Assembly: GCF_007859755.1 (NCBI RefSeq)
Contig: NZ_SJPF01000003.1
Coordinates: 434,001 to 498,000 of the forward strand
Source: Blastopirellula retiformator
GTDB taxonomy: Bacteria > Planctomycetota > Planctomycetia > Pirellulales > Pirellulaceae
Direction: 5' to 3'
DNA length: 64,000 nucleotides
Of the stretch, positions 23,714 to 32,902 are shown piece after piece. The notes under the pieces are model-generated. The model was not told where the DNA came from, did no database searches, and worked only from the letters and a program-made list of their open reading frames with translations. A program made the position numbers and the translations under genes. The stretch's first letter is position 1, and each line of letters opens with the position of its first letter.

Positions 23714-25561
23714 ATGCGACAGCTCCTATCGCTGATTTGCGTCATTTCGGCGCCACTTCTCCTTTCCGCCGCTGAGATCCATCTTTCGCCCCAAGGGGAC
23801 GACAACGCTGCCGGCACGAAGGAGGCGCCGCTCAAGACTTTTTCCGCAGTGCTCGACAAGCTGGCCAAGTCGCAAGATGCCGGCGAAATCGACGTGATCC
23901 TGCACGACGGCGTCTATCCTGTGACCCAGGCGATCGAGATTGGTCCGCAGCACCAACCGCAGGGCGCTGCGATTACATTTCGGGCGGCCCAAGGCGCCCG
24001 GCCCTGCATCAGCGGTGGGCGGGAAATCACCGGTTGGAAAGTCGCCGACAATGGCGCTTGGACGACGCAGATTCCGGAAGTGAAGAGCGGCGATTGGCGG
24101 TTTCGCGAGTTGTTCGTCAACGCCGCCCCAGCGATGCGAGCCCGGCATCCGAACGATGGCTACCTGCGGATCGAGCAGTCGCTGCCCGATCGCCGCAGCG
24201 GATTCACCGTAAAGCCGGGCGACGTGCCGGCGGAAGCGGTTGGCGCCGAACTTGTCTTCTTGCACGACTGGTCGATGTCGCGGATCGATATCGCGTCGGT
24301 CGATGAATCAACCCACACGCTGAAAACAAAATTCTCAATCGGTCCGTCGGCCAAGCATTATGCGATCGACCACTTTGAAAAGCACCCGCGGTACTACCTT
24401 GAGAACCATGCGGCGCTACTCGACGCGGCTGGCGAATGGTATCTGGACGAAACGTCGGGCACGCTCACTTACTTGCCGCGCGAAGGTCAGACGCTGGAGA
24501 ACACCAACTTCTACGCGCCGGCGGCAGAGCAACTGCTGGTTGTGCGGGGAGTGGACGAGAAACCGGTTCGCGGCGTGCAGTTCCACGGAATTGAATTCCA
24601 ACACTGTGCCTGGACGCTACCTCCGCAAGGTTACGCTTCTTCGCAAGCGACCATGCATGAGCCCCGCGATCCGGCGATTCGATCTGGGGCGCGCCTGATC
24701 ATGCCGGCGGCGATCTTGTTTGAGTTGGCGGAGGACTGCGGGATCGTGGATGGGCGGATCGCCAATATCGGCTGCTCCGGCGTTTGGCTCGGCTCGCGCA
24801 CCAAGAACTGCTGCGTGGAGCGGTGTCTGGTCGAAGACGTGAGCGGCAACGGCATTAATGTCGGCGAAGATCGGACGCGGCGGGTCGATGGCCAAGGTTG
24901 GTCCGATGCAGCGCCAGAGCAAATTGCCCGCGGCAACAAGGTGACCAACTGCGTCGTACGGCGAACCGGGCGACAGTTCTTCGGTTCGATCGGCGTTTGG
25001 GTCGCCTTCGCCGCCGAGACTCAGATCACGCACAACGAAATCACCGACACTCCCTACTCCGGCGTTTCGGTTGGTTGGCTATGGAATCCGTCGCCGACCC
25101 CGGTCGAAAAGAACGTGGTCGAAGCGAATCACATTCATCATGTGATGCAGCGGCTCAGCGATGGGGGCGGCATCTACACGCTTGGCCGTCAACCAGGGAC
25201 GCGGCTGGCCGGCAATCATATTCATGACATTCCGCTGAACGCCGGCCGGGCCGAATCGAACGGGATGTTCCTGGACGAAGGGAGCGATCAGATCACGATC
25301 GCCGGCAACTTGATCTACAACATCGCTCGCTCGCCGCTTCGCTTTCACAAGGCGGAGCAGATGTTCGTCCGCAACAATGTGTTGGTTTGCCGTGACGCGG
25401 CGACGCCCCCGCTGCGATACAACAGCACCAAGCCGGAGACGGTCGAGCAGACCGATAACGTGGTTCTGACGGCCGATAAGTTCGATCTGGCGACCTACGA
25501 AAAGATTGTTGCTGGCAGCGGCGTGCAGCAGCAGCCTCCCTATTTGGCCCCCGCCCGGTAG
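23714..25561 (+). CDS. Secreted right-handed beta-helix repeat protein
   Basis: 615 residues. Signal peptide MRQLLSLICVISAPLLLSA. The start of the mature protein (IHLSPQGDDNAAGTKEAPLK) is the DUF1565-like opening seen in secreted beta-helix proteins of planctomycetes. From about residue 290 there are beta-helix rungs: VRGVQFHGIEFQHCAW, NCCVERCLVEDVSGNGINVG, NKVTNCVVRRTG, TQITHNEITDTPYSGVSVGW, NHIHHVMQRLSDGGGIYT. This is the fold of polysaccharide lyases and some glycosidases, so a role in polysaccharide breakdown is plausible but not shown. The gene stands alone. Confidence 0.85.
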   Translation: MRQLLSLICVISAPLLLSAAEIHLSPQGDDNAAGTKEAPLKTFSAVLDKLAKSQDAGEIDVILHDGVYPVTQAIEIGPQHQPQGAAITFRAAQGARPCISGGREITGWKVADNGAWTTQIPEVKSGDWRFRELFVNAAPAMRARHPNDGYLRIEQSLPDRRSGFTVKPGDVPAEAVGAELVFLHDWSMSRIDIASVDESTHTLKTKFSIGPSAKHYAIDHFEKHPRYYLENHAALLDAAGEWYLDETSGTLTYLPREGQTLENTNFYAPAAEQLLVVRGVDEKPVRGVQFHGIEFQHCAWTLPPQGYASSQATMHEPRDPAIRSGARLIMPAAILFELAEDCGIVDGRIANIGCSGVWLGSRTKNCCVERCLVEDVSGNGINVGEDRTRRVDGQGWSDAAPEQIARGNKVTNCVVRRTGRQFFGSIGVWVAFAAETQITHNEITDTPYSGVSVGWLWNPSPTPVEKNVVEANHIHHVMQRLSDGGGIYTLGRQPGTRLAGNHIHDIPLNAGRAESNGMFLDEGSDQITIAGNLIYNIARSPLRFHKAEQMFVRNNVLVCRDAATPPLRYNSTKPETVEQTDNVVLTADKFDLATYEKIVAGSGVQQQPPYLAPAR

Positions 25562-25888
25562 CGGCAAGGGAGATCTATCAGGGGTAAACCGCCGCGCGAT
25601 CGTTTTGCTCATTCGTCCCGCTGCGGCGGGACGATACCAAACATTGCGTCGCTCGATATCGGGATCGAGCGTCAGCAAACCCTTGGGGAGCCAGGTTTGG
25701 ATCGCCACGCCATCGATTTTTATCGTCTGAAGCGGAAAATGGGGCTGTCGTGCGGCATTGAAGCGACGCGACAGTACGTCGACGTGCTGCGCCAGCAACC
25801 GACCAAGCCGTCGCCCAAGGCCCGGTCCGCTGCGATGCTATCACCGCCGGCAGAGAAACTCCCTTCGCGGCACTTCCTGCATCTGGCG
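25562..25888. other. 327-base gap with no recognisable gene
   Basis: A 70-codon plus-strand frame (25697-25909) covers part of it, but it has no ribosome site or family features and runs into the antisense of rsmE. The only structure I see is CGTCCCGCTGCGGCGGGACG, an 8-bp hairpin near 25615-25634. Confidence 0.4.
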
Positions 25889-26620
25889 CTAGGCCGGATC
25901 GGCGTCTAGCCGATCGTACGCGGCCGCCACCGCCGCCGCCGCCGCCAGCGCGGCGGTCTCGATCCGCAGGATCCGCTTCCCGAGGCGAAACCCCCGCCAA
26001 CCGGCCGCGATCGCCGTTTCGTATTCGGCAGGCGAGAAGCCGCCTTCAGGCCCAACCGCGATGATCACGTTGGTCGGCTCGCTCGGCAGAATCTCGCTAA
26101 CGCCAAGTGTGGCGACTGGATCGGCGATCAGTCGCAGGGCGTCGGCCGGGGCCGCCTCGTACAGTGCCGCCAGCGAAGTTGAATCGACGATCCGCATTAG
26201 GCGGTTTCGTTCGCATTGCTTGCTAGCGTCGATCACATACCCTCGCAGTTTGTCGAGCGACTTTTCCTTCTTCAGCGAAACGCTTCGCTCGGTTTCGAGC
26301 GGCACGAGATCGGTGACGCCCAACTCGACGCATTTCTCGACCAGCCACCGCTGGCGATCTCCTTTGGGGAGCGCGGCGGCGATGGTGAGGGTGATCGGCA
26401 GTTCGCGACTCACCTCCTGCCGCTCCAGCACCTTGGCGGTTGCGGATTTGCGGCTGACGGCGATGATCTCGGCGGCGAACTGAGCGCCGCTATCATCAAA
26501 CAGAGTCACGCTATCGCCAACTTTTGCCCGCATCACATGCAAGAGATGATGGGCTTCGGCGCCGTCGATTTCAACGGTTTCGCTAGTAATTGGGGCGTCT
26601 AGGAAGAATCGGTGCGACAT
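25889..26620 (-). CDS. rsmE: 16S rRNA (uracil(1498)-N(3))-methyltransferase RsmE
   Basis: 243 residues. N-terminal PUA-like part (EAHHLLHVMRAKVGDSVTLF) and C-terminal SPOUT methyltransferase with the SAM-binding knot VGPEGGFSPAE and LGKRILRIETAALAA. WLVEKCVELGVTDLVPL is also a family hallmark. It methylates U1498 of 16S rRNA in the decoding centre. It is divergent from the ATPase gene, 106 nt away. The Ala-rich C-terminus is slightly long but ordinary. Confidence 0.95.
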   Translation of the reverse strand: MSHRFFLDAPITSETVEIDGAEAHHLLHVMRAKVGDSVTLFDDSGAQFAAEIIAVSRKSATAKVLERQEVSRELPITLTIAAALPKGDRQRWLVEKCVELGVTDLVPLETERSVSLKKEKSLDKLRGYVIDASKQCERNRLMRIVDSTSLAALYEAAPADALRLIADPVATLGVSEILPSEPTNVIIAVGPEGGFSPAEYETAIAAGWRGFRLGKRILRIETAALAAAAAVAAAYDRLDADPA

Positions 26621-26726
26621 TCGGCGATGTGCTAGCTCGAATTGGTTGGGAGAATGGCTTTAGGGCGCCTGCCGATTTTACCGAATAACGAAGGTGGACG
26701 AATACCCTCCGTTGCGTTGAGCGCAC

Positions 26727-27494
26727 ATGTCGCAGCACGACTTTCCTACAAACCACCTGAGCGACGAGCAACTGCTTCGTAGCGCGCCGTTTGCCGAAGC
26801 CTGGGCGCGGCTCGACTACGTCTGGCAATCTAGTCGCCGCTGCGCGGTGGTGATTGGACCGTCCGGGGTCGGCAAGTCGACGTTGCTGTCGCACTATGGC
26901 GCTCAGCTGGAGAAGCGGCACGTCGCCGTCGCCCAAATCGCGGCGACTGGACTGGCCGCCTACGACCTGGGCGCGATGCTGGTCGAAGCGTGGGGAGGTC
27001 GGCTGAAGCCGGGACAATACCCAATGATGGCCCTGGCCGATCAACTGGCCGTCCTGGCGGCCGAACGTCGCCCGGCGATTCTGCTGTTGGACAACGCCGA
27101 CGAAATGACGATGGACGCCGCCAACGTCGTGCTCCAGCTGCTGCGAGCCCCCACCGAAGAAGGCGCGAAGCTGATGGTGGTGCTAGCGGCGCAGGAAGGT
27201 TCGCTCCGCAACATCGATCGCCGCATTCTCGAGCTGTGCGAGCTGCGGGTTGATCTCGAGCCTTGGACGGCGGAAGAGACGCAAGACTTTGTCGAGTCGA
27301 CGATGCTTGAGCAGGACGACTTTCCGGAAGTCGATCAGGCCGCAATCGCCCGGATCCACGCGCTCTCCGAAGGAACCCCGCGTCGCGTCTCGCAACTGCT
27401 CAATCTCAGTCTGACCGCCGGCGCCGTCCAGCACTTGCCGCAGATCGATGCGGAGACGATCGAAGGGTTATACGGGGAACTGGGCGTGCTGTAA
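26727..27494 (+). CDS. ExeA/GspA-like AAA ATPase
   Basis: 255 residues. Walker A GPSGVGKST (about 45-53), Walker B ILLLDNADE (about 118-126), and a C-terminal helical lid (ALSEGTPRRVSQLLNLSL) as in ExeA-like and transposition-helper AAA proteins. The N-terminus (DEQLLRSAPFAEAWARLDYV) matches the FGLxxxPF-type opening of ExeA only loosely. No TM or peptidoglycan-binding region, so it should be a soluble cytoplasmic ATPase. Partner unknown. A MITE-like element begins 9 nt after its stop codon. Confidence 0.8.
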   Translation: MSQHDFPTNHLSDEQLLRSAPFAEAWARLDYVWQSSRRCAVVIGPSGVGKSTLLSHYGAQLEKRHVAVAQIAATGLAAYDLGAMLVEAWGGRLKPGQYPMMALADQLAVLAAERRPAILLLDNADEMTMDAANVVLQLLRAPTEEGAKLMVVLAAQEGSLRNIDRRILELCELRVDLEPWTAEETQDFVESTMLEQDDFPEVDQAAIARIHALSEGTPRRVSQLLNLSLTAGAVQHLPQIDAETIEGLYGELGVL

Positions 27495-27499
27495 GGCGC

Positions 27500-27656
27500 T
27501 TAGCAGTCCGTTGATCTTCTCAACGGGCTGCCGGATCGCAGGGATGCGATCCCAAAATAGCGACGTAAGTCGTTATTTTGCGAGCCGCGAAGAGCTATGC
27601 TCTGAGCCTGGCGAGGTTGGAAAATACCACGAGGGCATTTTTCAACAGGCAGTTAG
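27500..27656 (+). mobile_element. MITE-like element, copy 2
   Basis: Core 27504-27652 (149 bp) with target duplication TTAG on both sides (27500-27503, 27653-27656). Same ends and hairpins as copy 1. The third hairpin has one mismatch (AAAATAGCGAC against GTCGTTATTTT). Its right duplicate is next to a partial REP-like element. Confidence 0.88.
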
Positions 27657-27659
27657 GAT

Positions 27660-27805
27660 GGCTAGCCGCGATAGCTCTTGCTATCGGGGCCGACGAAGTC
27701 GGCAGGAGGCATCGCTCCGCGGCTCGATCGTAAATTGGAAGCTGCAATACCGGAGCGGTTGGCAGAACTCCACACGCTTGGCTTTGATGCCTCCTGCGGC
27801 TAACC
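27660..27805. repeat. Diverged REP-like element
   Basis: About 146 bp from GGCTAGCC to GGCTAACC. The left hairpin is CGATAGC-tctt-GCTATCG, followed by GCCGAC-gaa-GTCGGC and then CAGGAGGCATC, answered near the right end by GATGCCTCCTG. It lacks the right-end hairpin of the elements at 1.6 and 2.4 kb, so it is a shortened relative. Confidence 0.7.
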
Positions 27806-27811
27806 CCCAAT

Positions 27812-27846
27812 AAAAAAACGACGCTGCGGAATAACCGTCAGCGTCG
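27812..27846 (-). terminator. Rho-independent terminator of metG
   Basis: Minus-strand stem CGACGCTG/CAGCGTCG (8 bp) followed by seven T, 33 nt after the metG stop. A T-run also follows on the plus strand (CGTTTTTTCG), so it may work in both directions. Confidence 0.85.
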
Positions 27847-27878
27847 CTTCGTTTTTTCGCACGAATTTCGAAGTTCGC

Positions 27879-29930
27879 TTAATGAACCCGGTGGCCTGGC
27901 TTGGCGCCTTCGTCGGCGGTCAGGACGAAGACTTCGGCGCCCCCTTCTCCGGCGGCGGCGACCATTCCTTCCGACAGGCCGAACTTCATCTGCCGTGGCT
28001 TCAGGTTCGCGACCATCACCACCAGGCGGCCGATCAGCTCTTCCGGCTTGTAGGCCGCTTTGATGCCGGCGAACACCTGGCGACGTTCGTCCCCGCCCAG
28101 GCTCAAGGTCAGCTTCAGCAGCTTGCGGGCTTCCTTGACTTCTTCGGCATGCAGCACGCGGGCGACGCGGAGGTCGACCTTCATGAAGTCGTCGATCGTG
28201 CACTCTTCGGCCAGCGGTTCGGCGGCCAGCACATCGGCGCTGTCGTTGTACTTGGCGGCGACTTCGTCGGCCGGGCTCGGGCCCGACTCGACCGATTCTT
28301 CTTTGCTTTCGTCAATCATGGCTAAAACTCGTTTTGTATCGACTCGTTTCATCAAGTGTTCGAATTTGTTGATCGCCGTTCCGGTTAGCGGCGTTTGCGA
28401 CTGCTCCCACGACGTGATCGGGTCGTTGAGCAACTCGCCGACTTGGCTCGCCAACTTCGGCAGCACCGGCGACAAGTAGACGATGATCTGGCGGAAGAGA
28501 TTGATCCCAACCGTGCAGACGTCTTGCAGCGTCTGGGCGTTGGCCGGATCTTTCCGCAGTTCCCATGGCTTGTTCCCTTCGATGAAGGGATTGGCGCGGT
28601 CGGCCAGTTCCAGAATCAAACGCATCGCCCGGTTGTAGTCGCACGCTTCGTACGCTGCGGCGATCTCTTCGCCCGCCTTGGCGGCGTGCTCAAACAGTCC
28701 TCCATCATCCGGATAAGTTTCGGAGAGCCCGGTCTGCTGCACGAACTTCGCACAACGGCTGGCGATGTTGACCACCTTGCCGACCAGGTCGCTGTCGATC
28801 TTCTCGGCGAACTCTTCGACGTTCAGATCGAGATCGTCCAAACGCGGGCCGAGCTTGGTCGCGTAGTAATAGCGAATGTAGGCCGGGTCGAGATGCTCCA
28901 GGTACTTCGCCGCTTTGACGAACGTTCCCTTGCTCTTCGACATCTTCTCGCCGCCGACGGTCAAAAAGCCGTGGATGTGCACCTTGGTCGGCAGGTTAAA
29001 GCCAGCCGTCTTCAGCATGCCGGGCCAGAAGAGCGTGTGAAAATAGGTGATGTCTTTGCCGATGAAGTGGTGGATCTCGGTCTCGGGATCTTTCCACCAT
29101 TTGTCGAGCGACTCGCCGTTCCGCTTGCACCACTCCCAGGTCGAAGCAATATAGCCGATCGGCGCGTCGAACCAGACGTACCAGTAGTTGCCGGGACTGT
29201 CGGGGATCTCAAAACCGAAGTAAGGTCCGGGACGCGAGATGTCCCAGTCACGGAGCTCTTCGTGAAGGAAGTGTCCCTTCAGGTAGTTGGCGACTTCGGT
29301 CTGCAGATGCTCGCCGCTTTGCGACCACTCGTCGAGAAATGGGTGCAGCTGCTCAAGCGCCACAAACAGGTGCGTCGCACTGCGCAGTTCAGGCGTCGCT
29401 CCTGACAATACGCTGACCGGATCGATCAGGTCGACCGGCGTGTACGTGTGCCCGCACTCGCAGCTGTCGCCCGGCTGATTTGTCTTACCACATTTGGGAC
29501 AAGTGCCGCGAACGAATCGATCCGCTAGAAAGGTCTCCGCTTCGGGATCGTAGAGCTGCTGAATTTCTTTCTCGACGACCAGGTCAGCGTCGCGCAGCGA
29601 CTTCCAGAACTCGGCGCACAGTTCCCGATTCTCGTCGCTGTTGGTCGAGCCATAGTTGTCAAACGCAATGTCGAACCCGGCGAAGTCGGCCTGGTGTTCG
29701 GTACTCATCTTGGCGATGAACTCTTCCTCGGTCACGCCGTTCCGTTTGGCGCTGATCATGATCGCGGTGCCGTGGGTGTCGTCTGCGCAGAAGTAGCGGC
29801 AGTCGGCGCCTCGGAGCCGCTGGAAGCGGACCCAGATGTCGGTCTGGATGTACTCGACCAAGTGACCGATATGGATCGGACCGTTGGCGTACGGAAGTGC
29901 GGAAGTTACGAGAATTCGTCGCGCAGTCAT
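27879..29930 (-). CDS. metG: Methionine--tRNA ligase
   Basis: 683 residues. Class I signature HIGH at 20-23 (NGPIHIGHL) and KMSKS at 329-333. Zinc cysteines at about 144, 147, 157 and 159 (CPKCGK, CECGH). The C-terminal 110 residues form the tRNA-binding/dimer domain ([19 protein letters not shown], then [20 protein letters not shown]). A full-length bacterial MetRS with the C-terminal domain in the same chain. Stand-alone gene with its own terminator. The start ATG (29930) begins at the family N-terminus [16 protein letters not shown]. Confidence 0.97.
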   Translation of the reverse strand: MTARRILVTSALPYANGPIHIGHLVEYIQTDIWVRFQRLRGADCRYFCADDTHGTAIMISAKRNGVTEEEFIAKMSTEHQADFAGFDIAFDNYGSTNSDENRELCAEFWKSLRDADLVVEKEIQQLYDPEAETFLADRFVRGTCPKCGKTNQPGDSCECGHTYTPVDLIDPVSVLSGATPELRSATHLFVALEQLHPFLDEWSQSGEHLQTEVANYLKGHFLHEELRDWDISRPGPYFGFEIPDSPGNYWYVWFDAPIGYIASTWEWCKRNGESLDKWWKDPETEIHHFIGKDITYFHTLFWPGMLKTAGFNLPTKVHIHGFLTVGGEKMSKSKGTFVKAAKYLEHLDPAYIRYYYATKLGPRLDDLDLNVEEFAEKIDSDLVGKVVNIASRCAKFVQQTGLSETYPDDGGLFEHAAKAGEEIAAAYEACDYNRAMRLILELADRANPFIEGNKPWELRKDPANAQTLQDVCTVGINLFRQIIVYLSPVLPKLASQVGELLNDPITSWEQSQTPLTGTAINKFEHLMKRVDTKRVLAMIDESKEESVESGPSPADEVAAKYNDSADVLAAEPLAEECTIDDFMKVDLRVARVLHAEEVKEARKLLKLTLSLGGDERRQVFAGIKAAYKPEELIGRLVVMVANLKPRQMKFGLSEGMVAAAGEGGAEVFVLTADEGAKPGHRVH

Positions 29931-30114
29931 GGAAGAACCGTTGAAGTCGTTTTCCTGACGAGAGTTAGGGCAAAGTCGAACCGAGGATTGTACCGCAGCG
30001 CGGCGTGCCGGGCGAGGTGACGCTGTCGGCGACCCGTTTGTTGCCGGATCGTCTCAGAATAAGACAGGCGGTTGCCTAGAGGGGTTCGGATGGGCCCCTT
30101 GGCGAAGCGACAAG

Positions 30115-30163
30115 AAAAAGAGACGGTCGAAAAGCATCCCGAGAGATGACATTTTCGACCGTC
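30115..30163 (-). terminator. Orphan minus-strand terminator-like hairpin upstream of metG
   Basis: A 12-bp perfect stem (GACGGTCGAAAA / TTTTCGACCGTC) with an inner CATC/GATG extension. On the minus strand the stem is followed by TCTCTTTTTC. It lies 185 nt upstream of the metG start, with no gene for it to terminate other than whatever is transcribed on the minus strand from about 30.5 kb. The 29931-30670 gap otherwise holds MITE copy 3. Confidence 0.5.
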
Positions 30164-30202
30164 GCGCTTCGTTGGCTTATGGAAAACCGGCTTTGCCTTG
30201 GA

Positions 30203-30360
30203 TTAGCAGTCCGTTGATTTTCTCAACGGGCTGCTGGATCGCAGGGATGCGATCCCAAAAATAGCGACGGAAGTCGTTATTTTGGGAGCCGCGAAGAGCG
30301 ATGCTCTGAGCCTGGCGAGGTTGGAAAATGCCACGAGGGGATTTTTCAACAGGCAGTTAG
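30203..30360 (+). mobile_element. MITE-like element, copy 3
   Basis: Core 30207-30356 (150 bp) with TTAG on both sides. It has one extra A in the third hairpin, and GGGGATTTTT in place of GGGCATTTTT in the fourth. Ends as in the other copies. Confidence 0.88.
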
Positions 30361-30499
30361 GCGTGCCGTGTGATCTACTAAGGAAACCATTCGTTACGTC
30401 GCAGCGTGCTTATTCCTGCTTTCCGGAAAAAAATCGGGAATTTGCCCGCCATTCGATATCGCGTGGAATTTCCCGCAAAAACTAGCATCTAAAGGGCGG

Positions 30500-30515
30500 T
30501 ACTACAACACTAGTA
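30500..30515 (+). promoter_or_regulatory. Dyad TACTA-N6-TAGTA upstream of the dehydrogenase
   Basis: TACTACAACACTAGTA, a 5-6-5 dyad, 155 nt before the GTG start of the next gene. It resembles operators of the BlaI/MecI type (TACTACA...TGTAGTA) only loosely, and no such regulator is in the window. Confidence 0.25.
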
Positions 30516-30670
30516 GTGAGAGAGTCAAGATCGAATGCGCGTTGCGGGCAATCGCATTTCCTTGGCTCCCGTCGCCGCAAGAATGGGGTCACCTTGACCT
30601 GGTCGATTGTGGCGACTTTGCGGGCCCGGGCAATTCCGGGTCGTTTGATATTTGGATGGGAGTTCACCCC

Positions 30671-31672
30671 GTGAAAGCTGCCGTACTAACACAAGCCGAT
30701 GCCCCCCTGTCGCTGGAAGAACGTGCCGATCTTGAGCCCAGCGGCGACAGCGTGGTCGTCCAGTTACAGGCGGCGGCCCTCAACCGCCGCGACTTTTGGA
30801 TCATGCAAGGGATGTACCCCGGGATCGAGTTTCCGACCATCTTGGGCTCTGACGGCTGTGGCGTGGTGAGCAAAGCCGGAAGTCCCGCGGGCGAGAAGTG
30901 GCTCAATCAGGAAGTGATCATCAATCCTGGCTGGAATTGGGGCAACAATCCTCGCGCTCAAAGCTCGGCCTTCAAGATCTTGGGGATGCCGATCGATGGG
31001 ACCTTCGCGACCGAGATCGTCGTTCCGGTCGAGTACCTGCACAAAAAGCCGAGTCACCTTAGCATGGTCGAAGCGGCGGCCTTGCCGCTGGCCGGGCTGA
31101 CCGCTTACCGGGCCCTGTTCACGCAAGGGAAGCTGCAGTCAGGCGAGAAAGTTCTCGTCAGCGGCATCGGAGGCGGCGTCGCGACGTTCGCTCTGCAGTT
31201 TGCCGTTGCGGCCGGGGCCGAGGTGATCGTCACTTCTTCGTCTCAGGAGAAGATCGACGCTGCGCTTGGTTATGGCGCCAAGTTTGGCTACGACTACAAC
31301 GCCACCGATTGGGTTGGCGAGGCGAATAACCAGTTTGGTCCGGTCGATCTGATCATCGACAGCGCCGGCGGATCGGGATACGGCGCGTTGCTTGACCTGG
31401 CGGCGCCCGGCGGGCGGATCGTCAACTATGGTTCGACGGCGGGGCCTCCGCCGAAGCTCGACCTGTTCAAGGTCTTCTGGAAGCAGCTGCACCTGATCGG
31501 TTCGACGATGGGAACGCCTGACGATTTTGCGGCGATGCTCGACTTGGTTGATCAACATCAGATCAAGCCAGTTGTCGACGAGACCTTACCGCTGTCAGCG
31601 ATCAACGACGCGATCGAGAAAATGCGTCACTCAACGCAGTTCGGCAAGATTACGATCGGTTGCCAGGGGTAG
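30671..31672 (+). CDS. MDR-family zinc-type alcohol dehydrogenase / quinone oxidoreductase
   Basis: 333 residues. N-terminal GroES-like part (LEPSGDSVVVQLQAAALNRR, PTILGSDGCGVVSKAG) and a Rossmann domain (EKVLVSGIGGGVATFALQFA). The catalytic-zinc Cys/His pattern of true alcohol dehydrogenases is not complete (no HE pair after GSDGCG), so a quinone-oxidoreductase-like NADPH enzyme is more likely. Substrate unknown. The frame is open to 30542; I prefer GTG 30671 because GGGAG lies 8 nt upstream and the product then starts VKAAVLTQAD, as usual. The 3' end overlaps the convergent fmt gene by 23 bases. Confidence 0.88.
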   Translation: MKAAVLTQADAPLSLEERADLEPSGDSVVVQLQAAALNRRDFWIMQGMYPGIEFPTILGSDGCGVVSKAGSPAGEKWLNQEVIINPGWNWGNNPRAQSSAFKILGMPIDGTFATEIVVPVEYLHKKPSHLSMVEAAALPLAGLTAYRALFTQGKLQSGEKVLVSGIGGGVATFALQFAVAAGAEVIVTSSSQEKIDAALGYGAKFGYDYNATDWVGEANNQFGPVDLIIDSAGGSGYGALLDLAAPGGRIVNYGSTAGPPPKLDLFKVFWKQLHLIGSTMGTPDDFAAMLDLVDQHQIKPVVDETLPLSAINDAIEKMRHSTQFGKITIGCQG

Positions 31673-32663
31673 CCGGCGGCGCGGCGTCACCGCCGAGCAG
31701 AGGTTCAAATGAACCGAAGCTTTGTCCCGGCCGGATGCCGTAGCCATTCAAGAACTCGGCCGCCTGCATCACTCGCTTGCCGGCCGGTTGAACCTCTTCG
31801 AGCGCAATTTGCCCCGACTTGGTCGCTACGATCAGGCGGCCGTCCTGGACCGAGGCGATTTGTCCCGGCGCGACATGCGCGTCGCTGGCGACCGGCGTCA
31901 TCCGTTTGACGATCAAACGGAGCGGTTTGGCGCCTTCTCGCAGCCAATGGGTGAAGGTGCCCGGCCACGGCTGAAACGCGCGATGTTGGTTGTAGATCTC
32001 GGCGGCGGTCCGGGCCCACGGCAAGTCGCCATCTTCTTTGCGGAGCCGCCGCGCTTTGGTGACCTGCGCCGCGTCTTGCAATTCGCCGGGCGGGTTAATG
32101 CCATTCTCTTCGAGCAGAGCGATTGAATCGATCACCGGATCAACGCCCAGCTGCGAAAGTCGCTCTTCCAACTCAACGGCGTCTTCATCCGCGTCGATCG
32201 GCGTTTTGGCGATGGCCAGGATCGGTCCGCCATCCAGTTTCGGCGTCATGTGGATGACGGTAACGCCGGTCTCGGGATCGCCGTTGTACATCGCCCAATT
32301 GACCGGCGCGGCGCCGCGGTACTTCGGTAACAACGAACCATGCAGATTGATGCCGCCCAGTTTGGCGAGCGAGAGCGACTCGGCCGACAAGATCTGGCCA
32401 TAGTCGCAGACGACGAACAGGTCGGCGTCATAGCCTTTCAAAATTTCGTGCGCTTCGGGCGTATTGACGCTTTCGGGCCAATGGACCGGCAGATTCGCCT
32501 CTTCAGCGACGGCCCGCATCGGGCTGGGAGGCGCCTGGCGATTGCCCCGTAAGACGCGCGGCGGTTGGGTCAGCAGGGCGAGCACTTCATGCTCGCTGTC
32601 GAGCAGACGGCGGAAGCTTGGCACGGCGAAAGGGCCGGTTCCCATCATTACAATTCGCAGCAT
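31650..32663 (-). CDS. fmt: Methionyl-tRNA formyltransferase
   Basis: 337 residues. Adds formyl from 10-formyl-THF to Met-tRNAi. N-terminal GART-like domain with LRIVMMGTGPFAVPSFRRLL, the formyl-THF loop HGSLLPKYRGAAPVNWA (family Asn-His-Asp centre; the Asp is in TGVTVIHMTPKLDGG) and a C-terminal OB-like domain (WPGTFTHWL, QIALEEVQPAGKRVM). ATG 32663 has AAGGAGG 6 nt ahead of it, better than the upstream ATG at 32681. It follows ftsH on the same strand, with a MITE-like element between them. Confidence 0.95.
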   Translation of the reverse strand: MLRIVMMGTGPFAVPSFRRLLDSEHEVLALLTQPPRVLRGNRQAPPSPMRAVAEEANLPVHWPESVNTPEAHEILKGYDADLFVVCDYGQILSAESLSLAKLGGINLHGSLLPKYRGAAPVNWAMYNGDPETGVTVIHMTPKLDGGPILAIAKTPIDADEDAVELEERLSQLGVDPVIDSIALLEENGINPPGELQDAAQVTKARRLRKEDGDLPWARTAAEIYNQHRAFQPWPGTFTHWLREGAKPLRLIVKRMTPVASDAHVAPGQIASVQDGRLIVATKSGQIALEEVQPAGKRVMQAAEFLNGYGIRPGQSFGSFEPLLGGDAAPPATPGNRS

Positions 32664-32718
32664 GTTCGCCTCCTTCGCCATTAATAAAAGCCGCCGGCAT
32701 GCATACCGGCGACTTGGT

Positions 32719-32875
32719 TTGGCAGTCCGTTGATATTCTCAACGGGCTGCTGGATCGCACGGATGCGATCCCAAGATAACGACGTAAGTCGTTATCTTGC
32801 GAGCCGCGAAGAGCTATGCTCTGAGCCTGGCGAGGTTGAAAAATGCCACGATGGCATTTTTCAACAGGCAGTTAG
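32719..32875 (+). mobile_element. MITE-like element, copy 4
   Basis: Core 32723-32871 (149 bp). Flanks are TTGG on the left and TTAG on the right, a target duplication with one change. The third hairpin is AAGATAACGAC-gtaa-GTCGTTATCTT: both arms changed together relative to AAAATAACGAC/GTCGTTATTTT, so pairing is kept. It lies in the gap between ftsH and fmt. Confidence 0.86.
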
Positions 32876-32902
32876 TGTAACGAATTTCGACTGCGTTTGC
32901 AG

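Noticed and set aside
25697-25909. 70-codon plus-strand frame after the beta-helix gene
   Set aside because: No ribosome site or recognisable domain, and it overlaps the rsmE 3' end in antisense. A decayed gene is possible but I cannot show it.
29931-30200. tRNA, SRP RNA or tmRNA in the metG upstream gap
   Set aside because: No T-arm, CCA-type end or SRP tetraloop motif was seen; only the simple hairpin.
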